A stretch of 64,000 nucleotides of DNA from Theileria orientalis strain Shintoku (lineage: Eukaryota; Apicomplexa; Aconoidasida; Piroplasmida; Theileriidae), in contig NC_025260.1 in assembly GCF_000740895.1 (NCBI RefSeq), positions 2,584,001 through 2,648,000 of the forward strand. Direction: 5' to 3'. Shown here piece after piece: positions 49,001 through 62,725 of the stretch; position 1 is the first letter of the stretch, and the number at the start of each line of letters is the position of its first letter. The position numbers and the translations under genes were made by a program. The notes beneath the pieces are model-generated. The model was not told the DNA's origin and did not search any database. It worked only from the letters and a program-made list of their open reading frames with translations.

Positions 49001-52000
49001 AGAATACTGCTGAAGCACGGAACTATCATATTGCTCTTCGACCTCTACGACTCGGAGTACAACAGGAAGAAGATCTACGAGCCGCTGAGCCAGAGCGGAG
49101 ACGGGTACTACCCGCTGGAAGTGCTCGAGTTCGAAAGGTACTACTACGCGCTCTTCGAGCCGAGCAACCTGAAGCTGATAGAAAGCATCCTGGTGTACCT
49201 GCTGAAGATGAAGGAGAACATACTGACGATCATGAGCGACCGAGTGGACATCCTCTCGAAGTACATACTCGACTACTTCGGGCTACTGCTGCACAACTTC
49301 GTGAGCTGCCTCTCGCTGCTGGAAGTGCTCTCGTACTACGCGGAGTTCATGGAGCTGGTGCTGGCGAACAACGGGTGTCTGTTCCACCTGGCCTCCTTCG
49401 CGTGCATTAACCTGATGCCGTACCTGATCAAGGTGATTCTCCTCTACAACAAAATCTTCAAGGCGTACTCGGCGAAGTACCAAAAGTTCAGCCCCTTCAT
49501 GAACTACCTGACGGTGCAGTTCTCGAGCCTGTTCCTGATCTTCATGAAACTGGTGCACTACGTGTACATGAACACGGATAAGCTGAGGTACAGGGACCTG
49601 GAGGGCGTGAGGGGAGCGGATCTTCCGAGGGAAGGCGACCCTGAGGGAAACCACAGCCTGAGCTCGCTGAAGGACAAGCAGTACCAGCTGAAGTTCCCGA
49701 AGTGCGTGACGAGCCGCCTGGACTTCAATTTCACGCTCCAGAACGGCAGTTCAATGAGCAGTGGGTTCGGAGGAGCCCCGAACGCAGTGACGCCGAACGC
49801 AGAAGCGTGCACAGTCCTAAACTCGGGCGCTTATAGAGGCCAGAGCCCATCGGCACATAACCCGGAATCGGCGACCAGGACAAACCAATGCGCAGACAAT
49901 GAAACGTGGAGCAACCTGGACAGTGACTGCAGCTCGGAGGCAAACGAGAGTTGCAGTTCTGAGGAGGAGGAAAGGGAGTTTGAAATATGCAAGTCGCTGA
50001 GAAGGCTTCTGATCCTTGTGCAGGACTTCAACTACGTCAAGGGGTCGACCGTGGCGTTCAAAAACATAAAGGAAGTGGACGCCTTCATATCAAAGAAGCA
50101 CGGAGAAGGGCAGGGAGTGAGAAGGATGAGTGATGTAACGTCAGGACTGCTTAACATGGAAAAGTGGGCAGTGAACCTGCTGATAGACTACATGAACCCA
50201 GTGCACCCGCACCTGGTGAAGACGCAGTACACGCTGGCGGCGCTCTTTATTCACCTGCAGGGCTGGGCGGAACAGGAGGAAAGTGACCAGCCAGGAGAGT
50301 ACAGAAGTTTCGGAAGCCACCCTCACCCGCACGGCTCGTACTCGGACCCGATCAAGTACTCGAACCAGGTGGCCTTCAGGATCCTGAGGAAGTGCCAGGC
50401 AATAAACACAATCCAGGAAATAAAGGACAAGGACGCACTGAGAGAGGCGTACCTGGAAGATGTGAGGGCGCGGTGCATATGGCTGATAAAAATATCGAAC
50501 GAGGGGCACTACTCAGGAAGGCAGAGCTGGTCGCGATCAGTAAGCATGGGAAGAGGAGACCAGAGCACAAGTTACACGAGCGAAGAGGGAGGAAGCGAAA
50601 ACAGCTCCGAGAAGCTGACGACCACGTACAAAGTGGTGGACCACTTCAAGACGACCATGGAGAAGGCAGCGCCGACGCTGAGAAGAAGTAACTCGACAAT
50701 GCACCTCAACGCGGAGCCGCTCGTGGTGCAGGACGGGAAGATGGCGCAGGAGTCGCTGAAGAAGGTGATCATCATGGGCGCGAAGGGAGGAGGTCATGGC
50801 GCACAAATGGCACAGGAGAGCCCGAGGCAGAGCGCAAGTAGCCTGGAAGGAGACATGGACGAGATAATAGACTTCATCCTCAACGGGCCGTCAGAGCAAG
50901 AGTGCAACAACAGGCTGATGATGCTGAGAATGAGCTGGCTGATAAGACTCTCGCTCCTGTCGAGCGTAAACGCACTGATCTACAGCTTCCTGGACCAGCA
51001 GTACACGAACGGGCCGTCTACCTTCAGACAGACCTACAGGCCGCTGATACTGGACCTGATACTGGAGAAGGAGGTCGCCGGCGGCCCGGGAGGCGAGGAG
51101 GAAAGGGGCAGAAGGGAGCTGACGGCGACGAAGAACATGAACCAGACGCTGGAAATATTCTGGTACATCCTTATCCAGAAGCTGAGGAGCCTGGTGCTCT
51201 GCACGCTCAAGGACGCAAACTTCGACCTGGTAAACGGAGTGAGAGTGGTGCCGAGCGCATACGCGAGAGCGGTCAACGAGTACATGTCGGGAATACTGGA
51301 AAGCGTCTGCGACTGGTACATAAGGAGCGGAATCACGACGATCGACTCGACGAACTACACGAAGGTAAACATGAACTTCTGGCTGGAAATCTCGCTCTCG
51401 TTCTTCTCGCTGCTGTACTCGCTGGGCCTGGAGCCGATGACAGACGCAAGGTACTCGCACCAAATATTCAACCACCTCTTCACAGTGCTGCACCCGCTGC
51501 CGATGGCAGATCTGAAGCAGGCAATGTCAAACCAGACGAGTCTGTCGTGCTACACAATAGAGGCAGTGATCGTGGCGTACATCTCGGAGTCGTTCGGAGC
51601 AAACTTCGAAGACACAGTGGAAAACCTGTTCTCGTGCCTGAAGACGAGGAAGTTCACGAGGAAGGACAAGGTGGCAGTGGAGGGAGGAACGCTGTACCTG
51701 CTGGTGAGAAGGTCCTCGAAGCTGCCGGACATGTTCAGGCCGGACCAGCCAAACGACCTGAAGTTCAGACACCTGTGGAGCTTCCCGAAAATATCGCTGA
51801 CGACGGACGGATTCGGACAGTTTCTGATCTATAACTTCGAAAGCATAAACACAATAGAGGCGCTGGAAGGCCCGGGAAGTCCGCCGACGGGGAGCAAGGG
51901 TTCAGGAAGGAGCTCAGGAGGCTGGGTGAGCATGCTGGACAACGACATCATCCTCTGGAGAATGGAAAACTCCTCGTACCTGATCACGGAGGTGGCGCTG

Positions 52001-55000
52001 ACGAAGAGAACGAACCACAACGTTAACCTGGTGATCAGCAGCACGAGGGAGATCAACGTGTTCCTGACGCTGACGAAGAACCTGAGCAGTAAGAAGACGA
52101 CGGAAATAGAGCTGCCGCTGGTGAATTACCTGGGAGGAAGCCTGCAAGTGGAAGGACTAAATGGAACGTGGTCGCAGGTGGTGGGATTCACGCGCTTCGA
52201 CGACCTGTACAAAATGAGAGTGCACCTGTACCACCTGATGAAGTACCTGCTCTGGGTGGAGCTGGGAACGAACCTGCACACGAGCGGAAACAGAGAAGTG
52301 AGCGACAACGGAGGACTGCTGCTAAAAATACTCTTCAAGTACCTGCGAAGCACGGCGCTGCAGATCTACAGGCTGGGCACGAGCTGCAACTGCAAGGACA
52401 AGACGGAAAACGTGAGCATCAAGTACACGTGCAGCAACATCTCGACAGGATTTAAGTACGCGAAGGAGGTGCAGGGCTACCTGGTCGACAGCGACGACTA
52501 CATGGACAAGCCGCTCATCTCGAGGAGCTGCTCGCTGTGCTCAAGTAACCTGATCTACAAGAAGGAGATGGACTTCTTCTGGGGGAACATACTGTCGTGC
52601 CTGATAGAGCTTGTGAGCTTCTGCAACAACTACAACCTGGTCTACCTGGTGCTGCACAGCCTGCTGACGACATTCACGCTCGGCGAGAGGCAGGTGCAGG
52701 CGTTCCTGTCAATGGACTACCTGGGACAGAGGTTCTGCAACCTGCTGGTGGTGGCAATAAAGCAGCTGTCCTCGACGTCGGTGGCGAGTCAGATCCCAGC
52801 GTACCCGAAGACGAGCGCGACAAAGGCGAGGAAGTTCGGAGTTAACAACTTCAGCTACCTGAACACGCTGCTGGCGGCGCCGAAGATACACGGAGTATTC
52901 GTGCTCAAGTGGCTGCCGCCGCTGAAGCAGGTGCCGCTCGAGTGCATCTACGCGACGCTGAAGGAAAACTTCCAGTCGATACTGATCAGCAAGCCGCTGA
53001 GGCCGAAGAAGAACATAGAGCCGAACGACCCGTTCGTCATGCTGCCGCACTCGGAGCACTTCGTGACCCACAGGACGAGCGAGGACTTCGAGGCGGACAT
53101 CTCGGGGAACACGCTGCAGGTGGTGAGAGCTAACAACCTGGGAGGAATCGTGATGTACAGGATCCCGACGACGCTGGGCTCGAGCTCGACGCAGCTGAGC
53201 GCGAACTTCTACCTGCACAACGCAGGAAGGTTCGGAATAACAGTGGCGCCGGCAGACTGCATCTTCGGCTCGCTGCCGGACCTGTTCGAGAGGAACGACG
53301 TAGTGGGATTCACGCACTCGAACACGTCGCCGCTGATGACGCACGCATTCGCAGCGACGATAGGGTACTCGCTGGGCGACGTGCTGACGGCGCACTTCAC
53401 AATAGACACGCAGGACGACGGGCAGTTGTGCCTGAGGACGGAGCTGCTGATCGGAGGGAACTCGATAGGCTCAGTGCTCGAGGTGGTCTACGACCCAATC
53501 ACGCAGAACGACCTGTCGAGAAGGATGTCGCTGGTCTTCATATTCCAGGACCCGGCGACGATACTGCTGCAAAACACGACGGTAAACGCGAACACGCAGG
53601 GGCAGCAGGGGCAGAGCATGTCAAACCAGCAGCCAAGCAGCGGGGCGAACGCGCCGAACGAGTCGAACATAATTAACACGTTCCTGACGAGTAACATGAG
53701 AAGGGAGAGGATGAGCAACGGGAGTACGGTGGACGCAGTGGCGGGCGAGGGAGCATTTAGCCTGGAGTCGGACGTCATACCGACGGAGAGAACGGCGGGC
53801 CCGGCCGCAGTGGAGAGAGGAGTGTCCTCGAACAGCGACGTGGTGCGCACGCTCGACAGACTGGTCTCGAGAGAAACCTCGGGAACAGTGAGGTCGATAT
53901 CAGTGGTGGGAGACTCAGTGCCTGTCTCGGAGCGAGCAATGAGCATCGAGTCGAACTTGAACCTGATGAACGACCTCGACGAGCTCGGAGACGAGGGAGA
54001 CCTGGACCTGCTGCTCGACGACAACATGCTCATGTTCAACTACGAAACCTACTTCAGCTGCGACGCGAAGGAACCAGATCTCCTGGCGCTGGAAGCAGTG
54101 CCGCAGTGGGACGTGAGCTACGACGCAGCGGAGCAGGAGGCCTCGGAGGAAGTCTCCCTCAACCTCTGCAAGGACGAGTTCTGGGACAAGCTGCTGCGCG
54201 AGGACAAGTACACGTGCTTCTTCGGACTCTTCTCAGACTCGGTGCAAATATACCAGTCAGTGCTCTCAGTGAACGTGCCGATGTTCTCGGGACTGAAGCA
54301 CGAGCTGGTCTCTAAGGTGGTGGAGTGCTTCGACGACCTCTACAGCATGCTCAACAGTAACCTGAAGTACAATAAGCTGGAGTCGAAGGTGCGCGACTGC
54401 TTCAGCTGGCTCTGCGTGCTCTGCTGCGAGTACGACCGCGAAGTGTGGGACAAGATGGCCGCGAGGGAGTTCAAGGTGGTCTCGGACTTTAGCCTGCCCT
54501 TCCTGCTGGGCTCCTCGTTCCCGGCGAGGACGCCGCTGGTGAGCCTGACGAACGAGCTGCTGCTGCAGCTGCTGAGGAGCATCTCGAGGATCCTGACGGT
54601 GAGGCTGGTGACGACGAGCATGAGCGTGTACTCGACGAAGAGAGGCTCGGTGAGGTTCATGCACTCGGACGTGCAGACGGACTCGCTGATCCTGATCGTG
54701 GGAGCGAAGTGCCTGCTGGCAGCAACACTGATACTGAAGGTACTCTCGCACAGGTCCTACAAAATAGACCTGCACGGAGGAGGCAGGGAGAGTCATGAGT
54801 CGGAGGAGGCCAAGAGCGCCTGCGGAGACGAGTCGGCGCCGAAAATGTCGAACGAGAAGCTGACGGAGATGGTGGAGGGCCTGGTGAACTTCGTGGTCTA
54901 CTTCCTGTCCTGCTGCAGCGACGAGCTGGTGACGTTCACGAACACGACCGAAATCCTGCCCTTCTCGAAGCTCGAGTCGATACTGAACATACTGGGAGTG

Positions 55001-58000
55001 GACGCGAGCACGCTGAACACGCAGGCGACCTACAAGACGCACAAAAACACGCTGCAGTCAGTGGAGCTGCTGCAGCTGGACGAGCTCTGGAACACGATCT
55101 ACAGCAGCAACCCGAGCTTCGACCTGATGCAGAGCCTGGTGATGTCGCTGATGAGGAAGGAGAAGGACCACGAGGACGAGGAGATGGAGAAGATACACGT
55201 AAAGATGTTCGCGACGACGGAAAAGAGCTTCCACTTTGCATCGAGGATCCCAGCAGTGCGAAGGCACGTGATGAGAAGGTCGCAGTTCTACAGGCTGATT
55301 GAGCACGACGTCTACGAAATGCTGCAGCCGCTGGTGCAGGTTTTCACCAGCCACTTCAAAATGAGGATACTGAGCAGGTGCACGACCACGCTCAGCCTCC
55401 TGAGAAGCAGCCTCGTGCACTTCGCGGCGACCGCGGACGCGAACGCGCTCGACTACTGGGAGTGCTGCACTGTGGACTACACGTCGCACAAGGGCAGGAA
55501 CTTCAAGAGCAAAATGGACCTCTTCTCGAGAGCGTCGGACCCGCTGTACGCGTGGCAGGCGCTGATATACAGCTGCTACGAACGCGAGGAGGACAAGAGC
55601 AAGCTTCTGAGAGTGCTCACGACGGAGCTGACCTACTGCGTGGTGCTGGCAATAGGCTCGCTGAGCTTCGTTAAGTTCCTGGAGCCGGTCTATTGGATGC
55701 TCGACACGCTGGTGAGGCACCCGCTGTGCCCGTACGAGCTGCGCGAGGACCTGACGAACAAGGTGACGCTGAACATGCTCTACTTCCTGTTCATCAACGG
55801 CATGGCCTCGCCGCCGAAAATGGCGCACCTCTCGACGAGAATACTGAACAACGCAATGGCCTCGCTCACGAAGGGCGAGCTTGAGCAGGCGCTCTTCCTG
55901 ACGATGTACTTCGGAGCCACTGCCTTCAAGCGCGTGCAGTCGGTCTGCAACTTCTACGTGACCTCGGACCTGGACATGTTCACGAACTTCGACCACAAGA
56001 GGCACGACCACATGACGAGGCTGGCGACGGCGAACATAGTGCACAGCTTCCTCACGGCCTTCGTGCTGCTGGTCGAGGCGATCAACGAGCAGAGGGACCC
56101 CGAGGACGACGCATTCATAAGCAGCGGGCCGCTCTGGGACGCGAAGTTCCTGGACTTCTACAACATGGGCGTGTACCTCTACCTGGCGAAAAACAGGAGG
56201 CTGACGAAGGCGATGCTGCTGGGCATGCTTTCGCTGCCAGTGCAGGTGTCTACGGAGACGACGGCGCAGAGCATACCGAAGGCGCTCGACAAGCTGGGAA
56301 TCTCGCAGTACCAGAGCGCGCCGATGCAGAACACGTACACCTCCTTCAAGACGTTCGGAAACAACTACGGCATGGAAAGCGGCGCGAGGAGGCTGCTGAG
56401 CAGCAAGTTGGCAGAGTACAGCGAGTCGGGTCTCCCGAAGCTGCGGGACACTCTGAGCCCAGTGAAGCAGGCTCAGCCCGGTCAAGGGTCAAGAGGAAGT
56501 CACACGGGCGCGGAAAGGCGGAGAACGAGGGACCTGAGCGAGGAGTACTGCGAGTTCTACTACATGAACTGCTCCAACAGGTACTTCGGAATGCTGCTGA
56601 ACCTGCCGGTGGAGGCGCCGACGAGGTTCCTCTTCTCGCAGTACAGAGACTTCTCAAAGGTGTTCGCGGAGCTGGTGGTGAGTCCGACGAGAGAGTTCGA
56701 GGCGAAGCCGGGCTTCCACCTGCTCGACGAGTACCTGATGAACGTGTCATTCATGCGCTACAGGCTGGTATTCGGAGACCGCAGCCTCTACAGAGTCGGC
56801 TACACAAAGAGCAGGTCGTTCGAATGCGACTACAAGGAGTGCACGCGGGACCAGCTGTACATCGCGGAGCACGAGGTGTACCTGGTGACGGACGCGCTGC
56901 AGGTGGAGATGTACATAAGCAACTCCTTCATGTTCTGGAGGTTCAAGGGCAAGGTGATGTCGGTGGAGCGCACCGACGGGGGAAGGTCGCTGCCGTTCCT
57001 GTACATAACGGACAGGAGCGCGTCGGCGCCCTCCACGCCCAGGAAAACTGCAGCAGGCGGCAACGACAACACTTTACAAGTGGCAAAAACCGTACAACCG
57101 GCCAACACCGTACGAGCAGCAAGCAGAAACGAGAACAGCCTACAGGCCGCAAACACAAACACGGTACAACCGACAAACAGAGTACAAGTGGCCTTTGACA
57201 TAACCATACCGGTAAACAGCTGCTTCGTGAAGGCGCACGAAGAGACGTTTGAGACAAAGAGCCTGGGGAACGGAAAAGTGGTGACGCCGCCAATCAGAAC
57301 AGGGTTATCAGTGCACAACACAAGGCCGCTCTTCCCGAACGTGTCGCTAATCGACGTGAGCAAGAGCGCACTGGTGAAGCTGAACACGGACCTGCTGATG
57401 AACATGGAGCCGGACAACACGCTGCGGTTTGACCCGTGCCTGCCGTTTAGACTCTCATTCAAGTTCGAAAGAGGCTTCGACGAGGAAACGAGCGCAGGGT
57501 TCTACGTGGGACTGATCAGCAAGAGCGAGAAGCTGCTGTGGTACGCGAACGGAGACCTGCTGGTCTCGACGAATTTCCACGTGCCTGCGAAGCCGGGGGA
57601 GTACAGGAAGATCAAGTGCATGCCCTACGAGGAGAAGGACGTGATATCGATATCGTTCGACCCGATCAACTCGAGTCTGTACTTCACGAACAACGCGGCG
57701 ACGCAGAAGCTTAACTTTTTCAACTACTATTACCACATAACGAACGTGCACACGAACTCGCTGATCAACAGCAACAAGGACTCGCAAAGAGGGCTGGGAG
57801 AGAATGGAGAGGATGAACTGACGGAAGACGACGACATCAGCCCCTTGAAGGAGGGAGGTGACTTGGGAAAGGACCTGAAGGAAGGGGAGACTATCGTGGG
57901 CAACTACAGCGACCTCAACTTCACGTGCGCAGACAGAAGAAGCCTGATCAACGCAATCATCTTCGACGACATGAACAAGATAAAGAAGTTCCTGGACTTC

Positions 58001-61000
58001 CCGTGCGAGCTCTTCGAAAACGGCTGCGACGACCACTTCGACGTGGAGGGAGACGACTACTTCCTCTTCTCGCCCATCTACATCGTGGCGAACCTGGGAA
58101 AACTGCCGATGCTGAAGCTGATAGCGACGAACAAGAACATCAACTTCGACGTGAAGTCTGGGCCGTTCAAGACGACGCCGCTCATGGGAGCAGTGAAGGC
58201 AGGGCACTACAACGTGGTCTACTACCTTATCACAGTGCACTCGCTGGACATCAACAGCCTCGACTCGATCGGAAACAACTGCCTCTACTACGCAATAAGA
58301 GCCTCGAAGCGCTACGACAACGACATAGTGGAGCTGCTGCTCAACTTCGGAGTGAAGGTGCAGCCCTCGGCGAACTCGTGCTCAGTGCTGGACTTCCTGG
58401 ACACGATCCCGGGAGACACGGCGCTGCAGAAGAGGCTGATCGACGAGTACAAGCTGCAGAGCGTGTATACGAGCAGGCCCGGTTGGCCGCTGCTGCAGAA
58501 CCTGCAAATTGTGATGTCGAGCAAGTTGCACGTGAAGTACAACATAAAGATAGACCCGCCGAGGCTGAGCCCAGTGGCGCAGGCGCCGACCGGCCAAGCG
58601 TCAAGAGGAAGTCACACAGGCGGGGAAAGGCAGAGAACGAGGGAGGATGAAGAGGGAGGAGACATCCTGGAGCTGATGGGGAACTATCTGGAGTCGTTCG
58701 GAGAGGAAGTGAAGGACAAGTTCAGCACGGCGGTGGACCTGGTGGCGGACAGCTTCCAAACAATAAGGTCGCCCTCACCAGCGCGCGCCTCGGAGCCGGA
58801 GGTGTTCGAGGAGGAGAGGATGAAGAAAATGGACACGGAGTTCCAGAGCCTGCTGAAGACGCTGAGCGAGCACTATAACTCGATCAACAGCAACCTCTCG
58901 TACACAAGGTCGCTGGACAGAGGACCGACCAGAGTGGCGCAGTACGTAAGAGAAAGCGTGGAACTGATAAGAAAACACGTGTATAAAATAGCCTCAGAGC
59001 TGGGACAGACGGGAGCACTGCCGAGAGTCCCGTCGACGGAAATGGAGCTGTCGGCGTCGGAGATGATCATGTACCACCTGACGAACCTGACGAAGGCGGT
59101 GGAGAGGTTCTCGAAGGAGGACAAGAAGCTTAAAAACTTCGTACTCCTGACAAATCAAATGGTGAAGACGGCGGCGACGACGAAGGAGAAGGATGAGCTG
59201 CTGTGCAAGTACGTGAAGTACGAAAACGAGCTCGTGTCCTTCGGAGTGGCGCCGGAGGAGCTGAGGTTCTCAAGCAGGCTGGAGAAGAACGGGAAGATCC
59301 TGAAGGAAAACGGAATAATAGAGAGCTGCGCGCACAACAAGACGAACTACGTGTACGTCACGACGAACGAGAAGCTGATAAGCGGAAGGGGCGAGGTCAG
59401 GAAAGGGCCGCCGACGCTGACGAGGAGAATGAACCTGAGAGTGACGGGGTCTCTGTACACCTTCGACGCACTGCGGCAGGCGATGAACGAGTGCATCACC
59501 TTCGAGAGGGACCGGTGCCTGGTAAGTTTGGTCGACCTGCTGAGGAACAGCAACAAGAAGCTGGCGACGCTCTCGAAGATCCTGGTGCTCTCGAACGAGT
59601 GTTCGGACGTCCAGAAGTACCTGCCGCCCTCGGACTCGCAGCTGTGGTCGAGCGTGAGCGTGACGATCGAGCACATCTTCAACAACGTGTACGCGCTCAA
59701 GAAGGATATGCTGGGAATATTCGAGACGTACCCGCTCTCGCACATAGACCTGCAGCTTCTACACACAGTGCTCACGAAGTCGCTGGAGGACCTGGACCTG
59801 CTCAAAAATTTCGAGCCCCTGGAAAATACGTCGGTAGAATCTAGGCTGCTGGAGATTTTGGGCTTCCTGGGCATAGTGAACGCGGAAGTACAAAATTCGC
59901 TGAAAAAAACTAGGGATTTGAAGTCGAACGCGAGCAACATAAATTATACATTTAATTTTACAGACGAATACAGCAACAGAACGGAAAACGGCCAAAATAG
60001 CATGTCCATAAGAGCTCTGTCATCCCCACACCTAATTAACAGAGTAGACCCGAATAACCAGGATACACAACTAAACTCAGTGTCACGGTTATACCAGGAG
60101 ATATTTAACAGCAGTATTAGCCAATCTGGCGGTAATGTGTTGATAGAAAGCCAGGGAAACAAGGAAGCAGCAAATAGCCAGCAGAACGCGAGAGCCTTAG
60201 GGACCCGGACCCAAAATGATAAAGGTCTGGAAGCCAATTTTGTTCCAAACGCTGATGGTCTTAGGAATGGTAGGAGTACTGGTGCTGATTACATATTTCA
60301 CTGTGTATCGATAGTGCTGCTAGCCGACAGACTTAAGTACTACGACACAGTAGCGACGATATTTAAAAATGTGATTCCAGTGGTGTCGACGATCCTGAAT
60401 CAGCCGAAGATAGAGTACAGGTCGCAGCTGTCGCTGATATCGCAGCCGCCAGAGTACTACTACGGCGAGGAGGAGTCGGTGAAGGACCAGAACAAGTACT
60501 CAGTGAGCCTGGGCCCGAGTATGCCAATACACTACAGCGTGTACCTGAACAACAAGCCGCTGATAAGAAAAACGACACTAAACGAGATGTACGACAAGAT
60601 ATACACGCTTAAGTCGCTGAGCGCAGAGAGGCCGTACTTCTCAATAAGAGTGGACCGAGGAATAGCACACACGACGCAGCTGCTCAAAAACTCGATGTGG
60701 TTCCAAAGCACAAGCCAGATACTTAACTGTAACCCGAACATACTGAGAGCGAAGAATAACCAGAGGCCGTTCATGGTGGTCTTCAAAGGAGAAGGCTCGA
60801 CAGACTTCGGAGGGCCCTTCCAGGAGCTGCTCACGTGCATATCGAACGAGTTCATGTTCCCACTGGCGCCGGACAACGACTCGCAGACGGCAACGATAAG
60901 GTGCCAGAACACGATCAACAACTACGGAATGCACCAGGACACGGTGCTGCTGAAGTTCAGCCACTACCCGATACATAAGCTGTTCAGCAACGTAGAGGAG

Positions 61001-62590
61001 ACTGAGACGACGGACCAGGAAGAGGAGGCGGGAGCCAGACCGTGGGAACAGTATTTGAACGAGCCAATAGATAACACGTGGGAAAGCTCGTCGTCGAGTT
61101 CGTACGAGAGCTCAAGAGGAAGTTCGGCAGAGAACGAAGGAGAAATCGCAAAGAAAAGTGAAAAAATTATGCACCCAGGTTCATCAGCAATTGAGAATGG
61201 CAAGGAAAGGTCTACTGAAAGTAGCAGAGGAGTGTGTGCGGTAAATTTCAGAGAGGCACTGGCACACAGTAACATAGGAGTGTTTGCAAGGACCAGGGAG
61301 GAGTCGGACGAGTGCTCAACGGTGGTCTCGGAGACGACGGACAAACTGTTCACAATGGGCTGCTGCGACCTGGGACTGTGCTGCTCAAGCGGATGCTGCT
61401 GCATCTTGCCCTCACAGGCACTGGAGGAGCCGCTGGACAGACTAGACCTGGGAACGTCGTGCAGGTGCGGAGCAAGCGAAATGTACTCGGAAGTGTGCAA
61501 CCAGAAGATCCCAATGGAGCTGAGCATGTACGAGAGCCTGGGAAGACTCTGCGCAATGTGCGCGTGCATGATGAACCCAATGAACATCGCCATTAACCCG
61601 ATCATCTGGAAGAAGCTGCTCTGCTACGACCTGAAGCTGATAGACCTGCTCGACTGCGACAAGATCTCAGTGGACCTGCTGCACAGGCTCAAGTCGCTGA
61701 GCGCAACGGGAGTGGTGACTGAGGAGGACCTGGACGGACTGGTCTTCAGCCTGGAAGGATGCGAGGGAGCAACAGTGGACCTGGTGGAGAACGGCTCGAA
61801 CCTGCCAGTGCTCCCCTCGAACCTGGACAAGTACATAAAGCTGTCGACGCTGTTTAGACTCTCGGAAGGAGACCTGGGGTGCACGTTCCTAGCCAGAGGA
61901 ATCAACTCAGTGATTCCAATAGGAAGGCTGCGGACGCTGCTCGACCACAGGTCGCTGGAGTTCGTGGTCTGCGGAGACTCGATAGTGGACCTGTCGGTGC
62001 TGAGGGCGCACACGGTCTCGTACTCGATCAACCTGAAGAGGGATCTGTTCGACGTGCTCGCACGCTTCAACAACGACATGCTGCAGCTGTTCCTGCGCTT
62101 CGTCTCGGGGAGGTCGCGGCTGCCGCACCCGAACTCGGACTGGTGCCTGCGCCTGGAGTACGACAACAAGGGAGTAAGTGATAGCTAGTGCCCATGTATC
62201 AGTTGCTGTTAGTTATGGCAGCTGTATTAGTTTAGCAGTTACTGTTAGTTATTGTTCCTCTATTTGTAGCGTATTGTTTAGCGTTGATTATGGTAATGGG
62301 ATTGTATAATAGTTAATGTTAATTGTTACTGGGATGACATAATAGTTAATATTAATGGTTACTGTAGCAATATCTATAACTACGTAGCGAGAATATTAAT
62401 GTGACTTTAGGACGTGGGAGCCGACTCGAGACTGCCGACCTCAGCAACCTGCAGCTTCAGGCTGCTGATGCCCAAGTACTCATCACTGGACGTGATGCAC
62501 AGGAGACTCATCTACGCAATCGAAAACTGTATTGCAATAGACCTGGACGCACACGTAATACACGACGAAATGCAACTGTCAATCAACTAA
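46022..62590 (+). CDS. Giant HECT-domain E3 ubiquitin ligase
   Basis: Exon 1 runs 46022-62173 and exon 2 62411-62590, with a 237-nt intron, giving 5443 residues. The ATG at 46022 is preferred because the frame upstream begins only with GTG. The C-terminal HECT domain starts near residue 4845. FKGEGSTDFGGPF resembles the HERC1-type N-lobe, and FLRFVSGRSRLP precedes the catalytic motif LPTSATC (Cys5398), which lies on exon 2. Before it are SPRY- or lectin-like beta regions near residues 2360-2520 and 3760-3900, and ankyrin-like repeats near 3985-4115 (TPLMGAVKAGHYNVVYYLI). Armadillo-like helical stretches fill much of the rest. No RCC1 or UBA domain is seen. Acidic and Cys-rich inserts interrupt the HECT domain. 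It transfers ubiquitin to unknown substrates; RNA or chaperone roles cannot be inferred. Confidence 0.92.
49790..49980 (+). repeat. Low-complexity Ser/Asn/Glu insert in the HECT protein
   Basis: The encoded segment (about residues 1257-1320) is rich in Ser, Asn, Ala and Glu, ending in an acidic SSEEEEREFE. Codon choice shifts here from the C/G-ending codons of the rest of the gene towards A-ending codons. Confidence 0.6.
56455..56534 (+). repeat. Copy A of an internal direct repeat in the HECT gene
   Basis: This encodes LSPVKQAQPGQGSRGSHTG followed by AERRRTR. It shares with copy B (58565-58645) a 17-nt identical core, TCAAGAGGAAGTCACAC, and further similarity on both sides, at DNA as well as protein level. 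Confidence 0.85.
57055..57195 (+). repeat. Degenerate VQ-PANT repeats in the HECT gene
   Basis: Units such as TLQVAKTVQPANTVRAAS, SLQAANTNTVQPTNRVQVA are built from a roughly 10-residue Val-Gln-Pro/Ala-Ala/Thr-Asn-Thr motif. Codon usage is AT-rich compared with both sides, suggesting a later expansion inside the linker ahead of the SPRY-like region. Confidence 0.7.
58565..58645 (+). repeat. Copy B of an internal direct repeat in the HECT gene
   Basis: This encodes LSPVAQAPTGQASRGSHTG followed by GERQRTR. Together with copy A it brackets about 2 kb that encodes a SPRY-like region and the ankyrin-like repeats. A third, shorter relic (SSRGSSAENEG) is at 61111-61142. Confidence 0.85.
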
Positions 62591-62725
62591 ATAAACAATG
62601 TAAAGTATAAGTACACAAACCGTAATGTTATAAGTATTGCTTGGCTTGTGTGTGACTGTGGATCGATAGATGATGAATGTGTATGTGTGTATATGTGCGT
62701 AAACGGGTAGGAGTAGCGTACAAAA

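Noticed and set aside
48643..49410. 255-codon plus-strand frame inside the HECT gene
   Set aside because: A +1 shadow made of Arg/Glu/Leu/Ala caused by codon bias; the HECT frame is uninterrupted through it.
55058..56485. 475-codon frame on the complement within the HECT gene
   Set aside because: Val/Arg/His/Gln-rich antisense shadow of C/G-ending codons; no domain and no start context.
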